The notes beneath the pieces are model-generated. The model had not been told where the DNA came from, searched no databases, and saw nothing but the letters and a program-made list of their open reading frames with translations. DNA of 64,000 bases from Wurfbainia villosa (lineage: Eukaryota > Streptophyta > Magnoliopsida > Zingiberales > Zingiberaceae), in NCBI GenBank assembly GCA_025175895.1, contig CM045989.1:126803272-126867271 (forward strand). The letters are read 5' to 3'. Position numbers and translations under genes: made by a program. Positions 41,999 through 53,864 of the stretch are shown in pieces; the first letter of the stretch is position 1, and each line of letters starts with the position of its first letter.

Positions 41999-44900
41999 TG
42001 TAAATGTAATATATCAGGGGATTTTTATTTTTAATAAATTAAATAAAATATAATATAATATAATATAAAAAAAGAGATAAATAAAATAAATGTATTTATT
42101 TACTTTATTAAATGGAAATTAGTTATTGATTAGTATTGTAATTGATAATTTCGGAATAAGTTTTTATTAGATTGGATTAAGTTTAATTAGCTTTATCGAA
42201 TAATAAAATTGATTGTTTCAAAAACGGAATTTAGTTATTAAATAATTATGAGAAATTTTGGGATAAAATTTTATTAGATTTGGTTAAATATAATTAAATT
42301 TTATCCAAGATATTGATTACGTCAATTAGCTTAATTATATAATTAAGCCCTAGTTTTGATTTTCGTTCAATTTTTGGGAAAAACCTGCTCTTTCGCCGTA
42401 CCTCCTTTTCTCGCGTCACATCCACCGTCGCCTCTCTGTCGCTGCTCGCCCAAGCCACATGCACCGGTGGCTAAGCCACCGCCCACTGTCTTGCTTCGTC
42501 ACTGTCGAACGCATGCGACCGCCTTTCGGCCAGTTGCCGTCACCATCGAGTTCTTCAGTAGAAGCGAACGATGCTGCCTCCACCATTGCGGATGGCAGTG
42601 TGGGCACCCCGTGTTAGGGCAATCTCTAGCCATGATTAGGTTTTGATGTGTGTGGCAAAGGGTTTAAGTTAGTTTGTCATGTTGATTTGATATGTGCGTT
42701 GAAGTCGTGCAGGACTTAGTAATTCGCACATGGAGCCATGGCGAGTTTCACATCTCATGACTCGGGCCTTGAGTCGGTGAAGGATAGCTTTGCGGAAGTC
42801 GTGCGCTTGGAGCATCCGAGGGACCGCCGGACGAGGAGCTTGGAGTGAAGCCGGAGGAAGTAGACTTCGAGGCAAGAGACGCGAAGGAGCATTGCAGAGC
42901 CGTGCGCCTGATGCTGCCGAGGGACGTGGCCGTGAACGAAGAGAACTTCGAAGGCGAGGGACTCCGAGGGATGAGAGTGAGCGAATGTAACCCGGGAAGG
43001 GGTAGCTCTTAGGTGAAACTTGGCCATTTGGCCAAGTGTCGGATGAGTTTTCCCGACACTAGTCGACTGCCATGGAATGACAGTCGACTGCTCTGAGTCG
43101 ATTGGGTTCGACTGGTGTCTGACTCATGGGCATTTTTGAGCGATCGCTATGCCATGGGTGCCGATTCGTCGACATCGATCCGCCAGGACTGATCGTCGAT
43201 GTCATTGCGCGGGCACGCACAGAGTGGAGTCGACCTCGTTGAGCACTCGACTGATTGACATCAATCGATTGATGGGTTCCATCAGTCGACAAATGCCAAT
43301 ACCGTTGGAGAGAATCCAACGTGGAAAGCAACCGTTATTGGGCAACGGCTACAGGACCAGTCGACTGATAGAGGGCATCAGTCGACTGCTCCTGTGTCAA
43401 CGGGAAGAAACCCTCTTCCTCTATAAAAAGGAAGGGGATGGGGCTTTGGGAGGCTAATGCTTAAGCTCTAAACTTCTCTCAAAGTGCCATACACGATTCC
43501 CTACTCTTCTTACTTGTTTTTACTTCAATCTTATTGTAAGAAGAGTGATCTTGATTGTAAAGGTTACCTCCACCTAGCTTGGTGCAAAGGAGAGACCAAT
43601 AGTGGATTGGTTTTGGCGGAGTGATTCACCGAGGACGAATCGGACTGTGGATTAGCGGTGTAGCCGTGAACCACGTTACATCTCGGTGTTTGCATTGTTT
43701 GTATTTCTCTTTGTTCAATTTGCTTGTCTTTATTAGTCATCCGCTTGCGCTAATCTTTTGTAGACGAGCAATTTACGATATCCATCGATTGAGGGCTATT
43801 CACCCCCCCTCTAGCCGGCCGTCCCGATCTCCCAACACCCCGCACTCAACGCCGGCCAGCGTTGACCGCTTCGCCCTGCGCACAATGCCCCCTGCCCCCT
43901 CTGCTTCCGACGCTAGTTCCTGTTCTGTAGAGAGAGCTCACAACCGGATTTGCAACTGTCGATGTTGGGTTTGAGAGGTTGGCTTCAGAGCGAATTGAGC
44001 AATGGGATGACGGGCAATCTGACAAGGAAGACCCTTTTGCAAATTTCCTCTGCTTGTTCTGTAGTTCGAGATTTTGCTTTGTGGAGGTCCTCTTTGACCA
44101 TTGCCGCTGTTTCTGAAAATGAATGTTGGTGCAGTGATCTTAAATTTCAATGCAGTAGAGATCTTTGGAAACATTTGCATCCAGTTTTCAGGTTTGATAA
44201 GGATGGGAGATTCTTATGGGAATAATCAGAGAGCTAATTAACCAGGTGGTCAGAAAGATAAGGACTAGAATTTAAAGTAGTCTTTTGCTAATGTCGCTGC
44301 CAAGGAGATTAGAAATATAAATGAGAAGTATTTTGGTGCTTATGGCTCTTTTGGTATACACAGGGAGATGCTCAGTGATAAAGTAAGAAGAGTGGGCTTT
44401 GATATAAGAATCAGCCAATAGAATTACTATTGTCAACACCATGATAATATTTTGGTCAGATTGATTACTTCAGATTGGATTTCATTAAGATCAAGAAGCT
44501 GGTGGTGATTGAATCGGAGATAGAAAGAATGTTCATATAGAGTTGGGAGTTGAGGCATTTTCAGATTGAGAAATAGCTAAGATGCTCTGCAACCAAAGGT
44601 GAGTGATCGTTTAGGTGAATAGTTTAATCCATTAGGTTTTGGACTTGATATTAGGGTTGGCAACATAATCTGAGTATATTATGTTTTATGCAGGTTTCGG
44701 TCACGAGACAGGCCCACGGGTGTGAAGATTTCATTAGTTCGAGCATTATAGCAGGCGGGTATTTTGACTTATCTTTTAGATATAGTCATATTGATATGCT
44801 TAGTTGGTTATAGCTTGTAATAATTTTTATGTTTTTATCTGCCTTGTATGTTACTGTACCATACATGATACATGCATTGTTATCTTAGTTGATACTATCT

Positions 44901-46040
44901 TGATACATGCACCTGATCAGCTTTAGTTATAACTTCCCTGTTTTACCTAGGTCATTGATATGTACCAATTTTTTGTGCATATTATTCGGAGATGTATTTT
45001 GGTTGGTGTTACATGCTTTAGTGTCATGCACCATCTTGCATGATTGCATGCTGGCTGGACGGGGTTCCTTTGTAGTTGAGCCCGCAGCCAGTTACATGAT
45101 CTGCACACACAACCACTCATGGGTTAGTGGTACATTAGGAGGGTGTGTACAGTAGCTCTGTTAGGCTCCGCTGGTCCGCTCATGGGTAGCGGTGAGGCAG
45201 TGTGGTAGCGGGCAGAGATCCCTCCTCTAGTATATGACACCGGGAGATGAGAGCATTGCTCCCCCACTCTGTTTGGGGTAGGACGATAAGTGTACTCCGA
45301 CAGCATCCTATCCACTCGGTCACTCAGGAGCAGTGATGGCAGAGTGCACAGTTGTCATAGCCCTATCCACTTGGCTTCACCATTGCGTGTGAGGCGACTG
45401 ACTGGCGTCAGGGGTGACCATGTCATTTGCATCGCATGCATTTTGCATAGATGGCATTTGTATTGTGTTTGTTACATTTTGGTTGCTGCCTTGGATGTTG
45501 CATATGATTGCCATGCATACAGGATACATTTTTGTATTTGGTCTTACGACTTTATTTCTGCTAGTATGGCACATGCTTCTATATCAGGATAGGAGATGTA
45601 GGTAAGTACAGTCTTTCTGCATTTCTCTTTTATGCATTTCCTATATATGATTGGGAGACTGTACTGGCATGATTATTATTGTTAGTTATATCTTACTATG
45701 CATATCGACTATTATCCGCTGAGTTCATTGAACTTACCCCGTTGCTTTATATCTATTTCAGGATAAAGTTACCAGGAGAGTCCAGCTGCCAAACCCCCTC
45801 GTCATGATGGTTTTTGTTATTGGATTTATGGTTTCAGTTTTTGACTAGAAGACATTTGTTATTTACTTTGATTGTTGGCCTGAGGCCTATTTAAGACCTG
45901 CGTGTGTGATTTTTGTTATGGTCGTGTTGACCGAGGTAGAGTAGGTCGTGTGGACCTTGTATGCAAGTTTCGTATTGTCACCCGTACAGGGGAGATGCTG
46001 TCGGATTTTTGGTCTGTAGGGACTCCTCTGGGGCGTGACA
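41999..46040 (+). repeat. Tekay/Del LTR, complete, with nested solo LTR
   Basis: Starts TGTAAATGTAATAT after a polypurine tract and ends GGGGCGTGACA before a primer-binding site. Minus the solo LTR and its duplicated 5 bp it is ~2.81 kb. It is AT-rich at the start (AATATAATATAAT near 42050) and has a GC-rich 42390-42600. A segment near 44690-44760 and another at 45120-45410 match the right-hand Del LTRs in layout. ORFs at 43950-44225 and nearby have no recognisable product. Confidence 0.82.
42612..43837 (+). mobile_element. Solo LTR of a copia-type element
   Basis: 1226 bp, TGTTAGGGCAATC to CTCCCAACA, flanked by the duplication CCCCG (42607-42611, 43838-43842). It contains GTCGACTG-type palindromes (43060-43395), a TATAAAAAG box near 43422 and the CTATTCACCCCCCCTCTAGC end. 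No internal region is present, so it is the product of LTR-LTR recombination. Confidence 0.9.
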
Positions 46041-46047
46041 ATTTATT

Positions 46048-46059
46048 TGGTATCAGAGC
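46048..46059 (+). promoter_or_regulatory. Primer-binding site after the shared Del LTR
   Basis: TGGTATCAGAGC, seven bases after the LTR end. It shows that the LTR at 41999-46040 also acts as the 5' LTR of sequence to its right. Confidence 0.9.
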
Positions 46060-48233
46060 CCTAGGTTTTCAAGTTCCTTAGGGTCTTTGGGTTTTCGTAG
46101 TTTGCCACATTTGGCAGGTTAACTTGAGTATTTTCGGATTTGTACTGATTTTTGATGATTTTTTATGTTTCAAAAATTCGAGGTATTATTGACGAGATCA
46201 ATTTGGGGATTTGGTGGCGACAGGACATCTCCAGACGACTAACAGGTGAATAAATTCTAGAGATAAATTTTCTAGATTTAGTGCATGATGATATGATTAC
46301 TTGCTTACGTGGTTTAGGGTATATTTGCACTTGATGCTCTATAGCATATTGCTTTGACTTTGTACTGGCATAAGCCCTTTAGATATACCCTAAATAAAAA
46401 TTTCAGCCATTGATTGCCATTAGTATGACTATGTTGTCATTTGTTGGATATCGTTGTTATGTGTTTATTTGGTTATGTGTTATTGTGGTGGATACCATGA
46501 TTGAGACTAGTAGAGATAGAATAACTTAGATGAGGTTATTCCGTAGGAGCGGATCTCAGGAATGAAATATTAGTAAAACTCTAGGTGTTGGAACCCTAGG
46601 CGTAATAACCCAGATGTACTTATTGGTATATGTTTATCCATTTACTATTTCAGTTGATATGGTGATTGGACTAGTAAAGGTTGTATGATTAGGATGTAAT
46701 TAATCCTTAGAGGGTATATAACATTTTTCATATCTCGGCTGCCAACTATATCTCCCATTCTTGGTTGAGAGAGAGTCTGCAGTAGAGTCTCTCTATGGTT
46801 GCTTTGGATATCTGTGGTCGACCATGTCTCCCAGTCATAGTTGAGATGACCTACCGTAATGTTATACTTATGCGTTATTCGTTCGGAGTTAGTGATATTT
46901 GTATGACGTCTGTAGCTAGATAGCTACTTTACATCTTAAGTACCCACGAGATCTGTTTGTGGTAGCATGTTGTAGCATGCATGGTTAAACTAGTAGAAAT
47001 GATATAATTTAGGCTTATCCCTCTTGCCGGTCTTGTAAGTAGATGTGTTGTCCTTATTGGCCTTGATAGGCATTTCCTGTTAGCTGGGACGAAACCCTAT
47101 GATTAATCGTCACGATGTGATTATTAGTGGACTTATGATTTTTATCGACCTTGATAACCATTCATGTTAGAAGGGTTGGAACTCTAGACTTAACCATCTC
47201 GACGTATTTAGTTATAAGCTGATGATCTTTACCGACTTTGGTAAACATTTCGTATTAGAGGTGTTGAAACCCTCGCTTGATCGCTTCAATGGGCTTAATT
47301 GTAGATCGATGATCTTTCTCGACTTTAATAGACGTTCTATGCTAGATATATTGGATAACTCTAGGCTTAACGACCTAGGATAATCGACTGCCCCTGTAAC
47401 CCATTAGTGGTAGCATGTTGTTGTGAGCAGTCAATAACTAGATATCTATATACGTTGTTTGCCCATGAGACTCATTCATGGTAGCATGTCGTTGCTCGCA
47501 GACATTGAGTCTTTATAATGCCTGTTTACCCATGAGTCACATTCGTGGTAGCATGTAGTTGCGCGTAGACAGTGTTTAGCGTATTGATTGTCGACCCACG
47601 AGTTCCGTTCACGGTAGCTCATCGATAGTTCCCTTTGTATTACCTCGAGAGACACGAGGCTTTGTCGTGGTATCCATATGTGCATTGCTTGTAGATTGCG
47701 GTGGTTGTGTATGTTGTGGGTATATTTGTTATACTGCCCTCAGGTTAGTTGCAGACTGATATTGGCACTCTGAGGGTTAGGTTACTCTAGTTTGTTTCCT
47801 TTGACTTCCATTATGTGCATTATGATTATGCACTATTGTCTATCCATCCACAGAGTGGTTGTACTCACCCCCTCCTCACTTATCCTCTAGGTTAACTGAT
47901 GGAGGACGTGTCCTATTGACCTACCCTCGTGTCGCTCAGAGAGTCCCTTGCCGTGCTTGTCTCCCTGCATCGTCGGGATGCTGCTTTATTTACTTTATCG
48001 GTATTGCATTTTGTTTATGCACTTTGGATTTTGTCGCAATTTAATTTGGTGTCATAAAACTATTTTACTTTAATTGATATATGTTTAGTCGTGCATGCAT
48101 GCAGTTAATAAAATACTTGTATTTCTATAATTATTTCGAGGTTTTTACTAGATCTGGTCCATGTATTTTTGAATATTGTCACTAAGGGGCTCCTCCGCCA
48201 TTTGGATGACGGATATGCCCCTAGGACGTGACA
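46060..48233 (+). repeat. Leader and second Tekay/Del LTR fragment
   Basis: A short leader is followed (from about 46230) by sequence resembling the middle and end of a Del LTR: a TAGTGCATGATGATATGAT block, a ~67-bp degenerate repeat at 46930-47640, then ATATGCCCCTAGGACGTGACA and a corrupted primer-binding site (TTGGTTTGTGG). The exact left boundary is unresolved. No ORF is supported. Confidence 0.55.
46930..47640. repeat. ~67-bp degenerate repeat with GGTAGCATGT core
   Basis: Units built on CCCATGAGxxx...GTGGTAGCATGT recur at ~46940, 47405, 47475, 47540 and 47600. The last four are spaced about 65-69 bp. Confidence 0.7.
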
Positions 48234-50502
48234 ATTTTATTGGTTTGTGGTTTTGGTCTGTGAGTTTTGTGTTTCGAGGATTTTCTTTTCCTTGGATTTT
48301 TGGGAGTTCTCGTGTTTTGGGACAAGGCAAGCTGAAGGATATCTCTGAGCTATAGGAAAAGTAGTTGCCTTTAGTGGTCACTTTAATTTCCTTATATAAT
48401 AGGAAGTTATCATTATATTTCTGTTAGATACTTACATATTTGCTCACGGTAGGAAAAGTCACCTAGGGAAATTGTCCTTACTCATGGTCGTGGAAGAGGT
48501 CGACCTCGGAAGCGACCTATTGATGCTGCGGGACCTACCCTTGAGCTTGAAAAGGTAGACTCTTTAAAGATGTCGAATGATGTTGAATTAGGAAGCTAGG
48601 GTTAGGCCCGCTAGCCACCCATTGGGAGGTCAAGGAGTAACCCCTCAGAAAATATCAGTCCCTATTATTAGTGATTTGGTTATGGATAAGGCGTGTATAC
48701 CTACACTAGTCAAGACGATGAAAGATCATTTTACCTTATTATAGGAGGTGTTGGATGGGATATTTATCTGTCCTAGTATTTCTTCCAGAGAAGATCTGGA
48801 ACTCTTTGTTAAAAGAGAGATAGACCTTTGAGATTATGCATCGATTATCGATGATAGAATGCGGTAGTTATGGAAGAAAATGAATATCCTTCATTGTGGA
48901 TAGAGGATCTATTTAGATCAGCTATAGGACACCATTGTATACTCTAGGATTGACTGGTGTGTCGATATTGTAGTGACATGGTGTCATACAATTATCATTG
49001 TCGTTGTGATGATTGTATATCATCAGTCTAGAGTAAAGAGAATGCAGGTGTGTAGCGACGACAATTTCATACTTGGTATGAATTGTATGAGCTTTTGATT
49101 ATCTTATTAGACTTATTGACGACATCTAGGGATTTGGGAAGTTGTGTATTCTGGACACAATTGGATCAGTTGTGGTCGTTGGAGTTGCATAACTTGGTCA
49201 CTGTTGATGGTAATAGTTGGAGTTGCGCACTCGACCACTGTGGATGGTGGTTTCCTGGTATTGATTTGATTATTACCATAGATATAGATAGGATGCTCTA
49301 GTGGTACTACATCGCTGACTGGTTGAACCAGGAAGATGATGGAATTTACTTGGTCTGAAGCTTGTGAAATTAGTTTCAGGGCTCAGATGATGGTTGACTT
49401 TTACACCAGTGTGATTAATCATTTTGGTGTGGATGGAAGGGTAGTGTACATGGATGCATCATTTCAGAGATCGGAGCGATTCCGATGCTATTGAATATGA
49501 CATATCCTAAGCTTACAACAGTTAAAGGACTGCGAGATAAGCCATCATATATATGACATGGACTTCGCAGTTATTATGTTGTTTTGAAGAGGTGAGGAGC
49601 AGGAATGCTCATGGGATTTTGGCTAGCTACTGGATAGCTACTATAGAGTAGCTGGAACACGAACGGTTGTAACAAGGGAGTTTGGTCGCTATAGCCTCCC
49701 ATGCACTTACAGAGTGTGTGGTGGAGTGGATTTTGGGATGGTAGATGGACTTCTCTTGTGAAAAGATAATTCCTCGTCTATGACTCTGGGGAGCATAGTG
49801 GTTTCCGGAGTTGCATTAGTTTAAGGAAGAGATGCTTCAGAAAATTCCGATGCCAAAATGGAAGTGGAAGCTTATCATTGTGGATCTCGGGGGCAGTTGG
49901 GAGGACCACTTGCCCTTAGTGGAATTCGTCTACAACAACAACCATCATTCGGTTATCCAAATGGCACTGTTTGAAGCATGGTATGGTAGATAGTGTTGGA
50001 TACCCACCCTCTGGGAGGAGGTTGGGGAGGCTCAGTTGTCAGGACCCCAGAGAGCTCAGCATGAGGCAGAGTTGGTCCGTACTATTAGACGAAGGATGGT
50101 AGAGGCACAGGATCGTCAGAAGAGTTATACTGATTGGAGATGGAGACCTCTGGAGTTCTCTATTAGTGATCATGTATTCTTGCGAGTTTCACCCACGAAA
50201 GGGAAGAAGAGATTTGGACTCCGTGGTAAGCTAACTCCAAGGTACATTGGCCCGTTCGAGATTTTAGAGAGGATCGGAGCAGTCGCTTACCGCCTAGCGC
50301 TACCACCGTCCTTGGCTGGTATCCATTATGTGTTTCAGGTGTCCATGCTAAGGAAGTATGTGCCAGACCCTACACATATTCTATCAGATGTGTCAGGTTC
50401 TATTCGACCTGATGCTACTTACGAAGAGGTTCCGATACGAATTCTGGATCACAAAGAACGACAATTGCAGAATAAGATTGTGCGACTTGTTAAAGTCAGA
50501 TG
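48234..50502 (+). pseudogene. Internally deleted gag-pol of second Del unit
   Basis: Around 48490-48530 is a gag N-terminal motif (TRGRGRGRPRKRP-like). It is followed by the degenerate reverse transcriptase (48780-48930) and RNase H relics (near 49450). At ~49870 sequence jumps from KWKW to DLGGSWEDH, deleting most of the integrase core. A 155-codon frame (50036-50502) then keeps the integrase C-terminus: RKSYTDWRWRPLEFSISDHVFLRVSP ... RYIGPFEILERIGAVAYRLALP ... VHVSMLRKYVP-like ... LVKVR. It is cut within the chromodomain by C2, and 14 further codons are read from the C2 LTR. Confidence 0.75.
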
Positions 50503-51585
50503 TGTTGGATCGAGAAGCGTTGCTAGAGGGGGGGGGGGTGAATAGCGATCGTAAATCTTTTCATTCGATTCGTTCGAGTAGACAATTCAACGAGTAAGCA
50601 CAGCGAAAAATAAAGAGACACATTTATTTACTTAGTTCACAACCCAGCGGTTGCTACTCCAAGGCCCTATCAGTCCTAGACCGCGTACGGAGGGCAAAAC
50701 ACTATAACGTCTCCTCCTCGTTGGAGGTAGGAGACAACGATCACAAAACCGAAATTACGAGGATGAGGCAACAAGCCTACCTCACCTCGTTACGAATAAA
50801 AACAAAGAATACAATATCAAAATATATTACTTGATTCTGCTGCCGACGAAGAAGATCGGAACTTGTCGTCGCGTCGGTGTTATGACGGTGTTGGAGCGTT
50901 GGCGTTGTAGGAGCACTTGAGAATAAACTTGATGATATTTGGAGTTGGAATCCTCCCCTCCTTTTATAGATTTTGGCATCTGAATATGTCTCCTCTTTTT
51001 TTTAGAACGGATCATGAAGTTGTATAAATTTTATCGCGAAGTGGCCGCGTCAAACCTTATCCGTTTTGACCTAGTGCAAAGGCTGAATCATCGCCATTAG
51101 TCGACTGATGCCTCCCATCAGTCGACTAATGAGCATCAGTCAACTGCCCAATGTCCAGCAGTCGACTGCCAGCCTGGCCACTTCCCTACAGTAAGTGGTT
51201 AGCTCGGAAAATGATAAATGCGACGGTTTCTAACCATCCGATCTTGACCTAGACCTTCCAAAGGAAGTCTTAGTCGGATTGCCGCCTACGGTCATCCCCG
51301 TAAAGAGGACACGACCTTACAATCTCTCACTCACACGAGCTTTCCTCGATACTTACCTTGTAGCTCTCGCTTTCGGCCTTCCACTCGATCCCTTCGGCTC
51401 CCTCCGAAGTCACTCGAGTGTCGCCCGACCACCGCAGCTTCCCCCAGGTGTCGCTAGACTACAGCTCCAGCTTTAGTACTTTTTTGCACACTCGATTAAC
51501 TCGTGAGATAATGATGTAAACTTAATTTTGTATCTTTGCCATAATCAAAACACAGGTTCGATTATCTAGTGCCCTTGCACCAACA
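50503..51585 (-). repeat. Element C2 3' LTR
   Basis: TGTTGGATCG to CACCAACA. It includes a run of G at 50528-50537 and several AGTCGACTG motifs at 51098-51172 that are altered in C1. A 62-residue frame at 50827-51015 is a shadow. Confidence 0.9.
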
Positions 51586-52714
51586 ATCTCCCCTTTTTTG
51601 ATCTATGGCAAACCAACACAAAGTTAAGGGAAATTAAAGCATAAAACAAGTATAGTAAATGATGAATGTCATTTTCAAAAACACCCCCTTAACCAAAACT
51701 CCCCCTTAACCCTAGGTGAGTTTTGAAAGAGATACTTTAGTTTTCAAAATTAAATAAATTTTGTGTTACTCCCCCTTAACTTTCGCTCTTCTCCCCCTTT
51801 TTCCATAAAGCAAAATAAATGTTGGGGTTTGTTATGTAAAAATGAAGTTTGTTATATAAAATAGGGGTTTAAAAACAATATGGTATATGCATGCATCAAG
51901 ATAAATCAACTATGAGTCCAAGCATGCATCTAGCAGTAATTAGATAGATTGGTTCGAGGTGTGTCCCTCTGCACCAATAATCTAAAGGTTTGTAATATAA
52001 CCCTTATGGTTAGTTTGCTTTCCCCCTTAGTCAAATATATGAAGTATAAGAGATGTAGGGGGTGCTAAACTTTGGCCTAAGAGTTGTTAAGTACAATAGT
52101 TGGGAAAATAAGTAGTCTTTTGAAGAGGTTATATTTCAATTATCCTTAACATCTCACCCATTCTATGTGTCTCAGAATTTATTCACCTTATATGTTTTGT
52201 GAGATGATTTTAAATTGATTAAAGATAGTCAACCTTGGGTTAGATTCGGATTTAACCTTTAGATCGTTAAGTAACTTTTTGAGAAATTGGCTTCCAGGTC
52301 ATGACGAGGCATAGGGGCCTTCTTTGATTGGAACAACGACCACTTCCTTAGACAAAGCCAAATTTAAGAAAATATCACTTAAGTCACTTAGGGTTACTTC
52401 CTGGTCTAACTAGTTTAGAATACGGCGAGGTAGCTTCAGCTAGTTCCACTCGGTCAAGTGCACCAAGTTAGATACGCCTTATCTAGCTCGAATACATGAG
52501 ACTTTATTTCCCTAACGTACTATCATCTCGCCGTGTCCTGATACTATGTTGTCAAGAGTTGACTAATTATTTTCCCTGTCTAGCCGTTCTACAAATTAAA
52601 GTAAAATATTCAATGGTTTTGCTAAGTAAGCGGGTATACTATTTTAGTGTTAGCTCCCCCTGGACCATTGAACCAATATGGTCTATTCAAATAATCAATT
52701 TGATCCTGGAGAAT
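51586..52714 (-). other. Non-coding 3' internal region of element C2
   Basis: Collinear with 13584-14638 of C1 and includes the CTCCCC-rich polypurine tract. No ORF is supported. Confidence 0.8.
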
Positions 52715-53864
52715 CTAAAACTTATTAGTCCTTATATGTGAATTCAATAAAACCTTTGGGACCCATGCTTGGACTCTTTGATGACTACGATTTACGATAG
52801 ACATATATGACGTATTCGTAGTCGTTGACCTAAATTCGAGTCCGACTTTGTTGTACATGGCTCTTTGGGTTCCAAGTAGTCGGTTAAGATTCTTAGATCC
52901 CAACGTGAACCTTTCCAACGTAGCCTTAACCTCTTGAACTCGGTCTTTCAAGAGAGAATTCTCCTCCTCAAGTTTTTCAATTTGGGTTGAGTTTCCCTCT
53001 TGAACTTGACTAGTTGAAGAGGTTAGAGTAGCCTCTTTCTTGAGGGTTTCAACCTTCTCAAGTAACGACTCAACCCTAGACTCGGACTTAGTTAATTTCC
53101 TATTAAGCATTTTAATTGTATTGTAAAGCGTATGAACTAGTGAGCGGCTAACCTTAATTTTCTCTTTTGGTCCAGCTTTGAGTTGCTTCTCAAAGTAGTC
53201 CTCGAGTTCGGAGTCGGTGTTGTAATTGGATTCGGATTCGGACTCTGACTCGGACTCTTCGGGCCTTGCCATGCATGCTATGCCGCTGCCTTCTTCGTTG
53301 TCCCATGTTGCATGAAAAGCCTTCTTTTGATTTGATTTGAATTGTGCCCTCTTTTGATTCTTTAGTAGCCTCCTTTCCCTCTGAACGATATTCCACACTA
53401 CGTTCACTATTGCTTCCACCTTTTCGGATTCGGACTCTAATTCGTCATCGGGTTCGAGTCCATCTTCTTGCCTGATAGGTGGCTTGCTTCTTTGTCCTGC
53501 AAGTAAAGCAATACCTCTCTCGGCCCGAACCACGTTAGTTTGCTCATGAAGTTCAAATTCGAAAAATAATTCGTCTAACCTAAGCTTTGAAAGGTCCTTA
53601 GAGACCTTGTAGGCATCGACCATGGATGCCCACAAGGTAGTCCTAGGAAATGAATTAAGAACGTACCTTAGTAGGTTGTGGTTTTCGACCATGTGTCCGA
53701 TGGTGTGCAGGCCGTTGACAATGTCCTGGACGCGGGCGTGTAGTTGCGTCGCCATCTCGTGTTCCTATATCTTAAGGTTATACAACTTATTGAAAAGAAG
53801 GTCACGTTTACATACCTTAGCATCGGACGTTCCTTCGTGTAGCTCGATTAATTTGTTCCATAGG
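52715..53864 (-). pseudogene. gag: Truncated UBN2 gag of element C2
   Basis: The frame runs from the Del junction (LWNKLIELHEGTSDAKVCKRDLL) with a TAG at 53765-53767, then TQLHARVQDIVNGLHTIG ... LWASMVDAYKVSKDLSKLRLDELFFEFELHEQ. An acidic segment follows, then the coiled coil (SLLEKVETLKKEA ...). No zinc knuckle is present. It is shorter than C1 because the Del insertion removes the first ~100 residues and the tail stops earlier (TNKF). Confidence 0.88.

Larger units (their letters stand above)
50503..53864 (-). mobile_element. Element C2: partial copy of family C, cut by a Del element
   Basis: It has a left LTR (50503-51585, 1083 bp), the non-coding region with polypurine tract and part of gag, ending abruptly at 53864 where the minus-strand Del LTR begins. 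The rest, with the 5' LTR, presumably lies beyond the window. It is inserted into the Del chromodomain. It is close in sequence to C1. Confidence 0.9.

Noticed and set aside
42755..43027. Overlapping frames on both strands in the solo LTR
   Set aside because: GC-rich LTR sequence with few stops; nothing resembling a protein family.
43950..44225. 91-codon plus-strand frame beside the solo LTR
   Set aside because: Lies in the Del LTR, has no recognisable domain and no related frame in other Del LTRs here.
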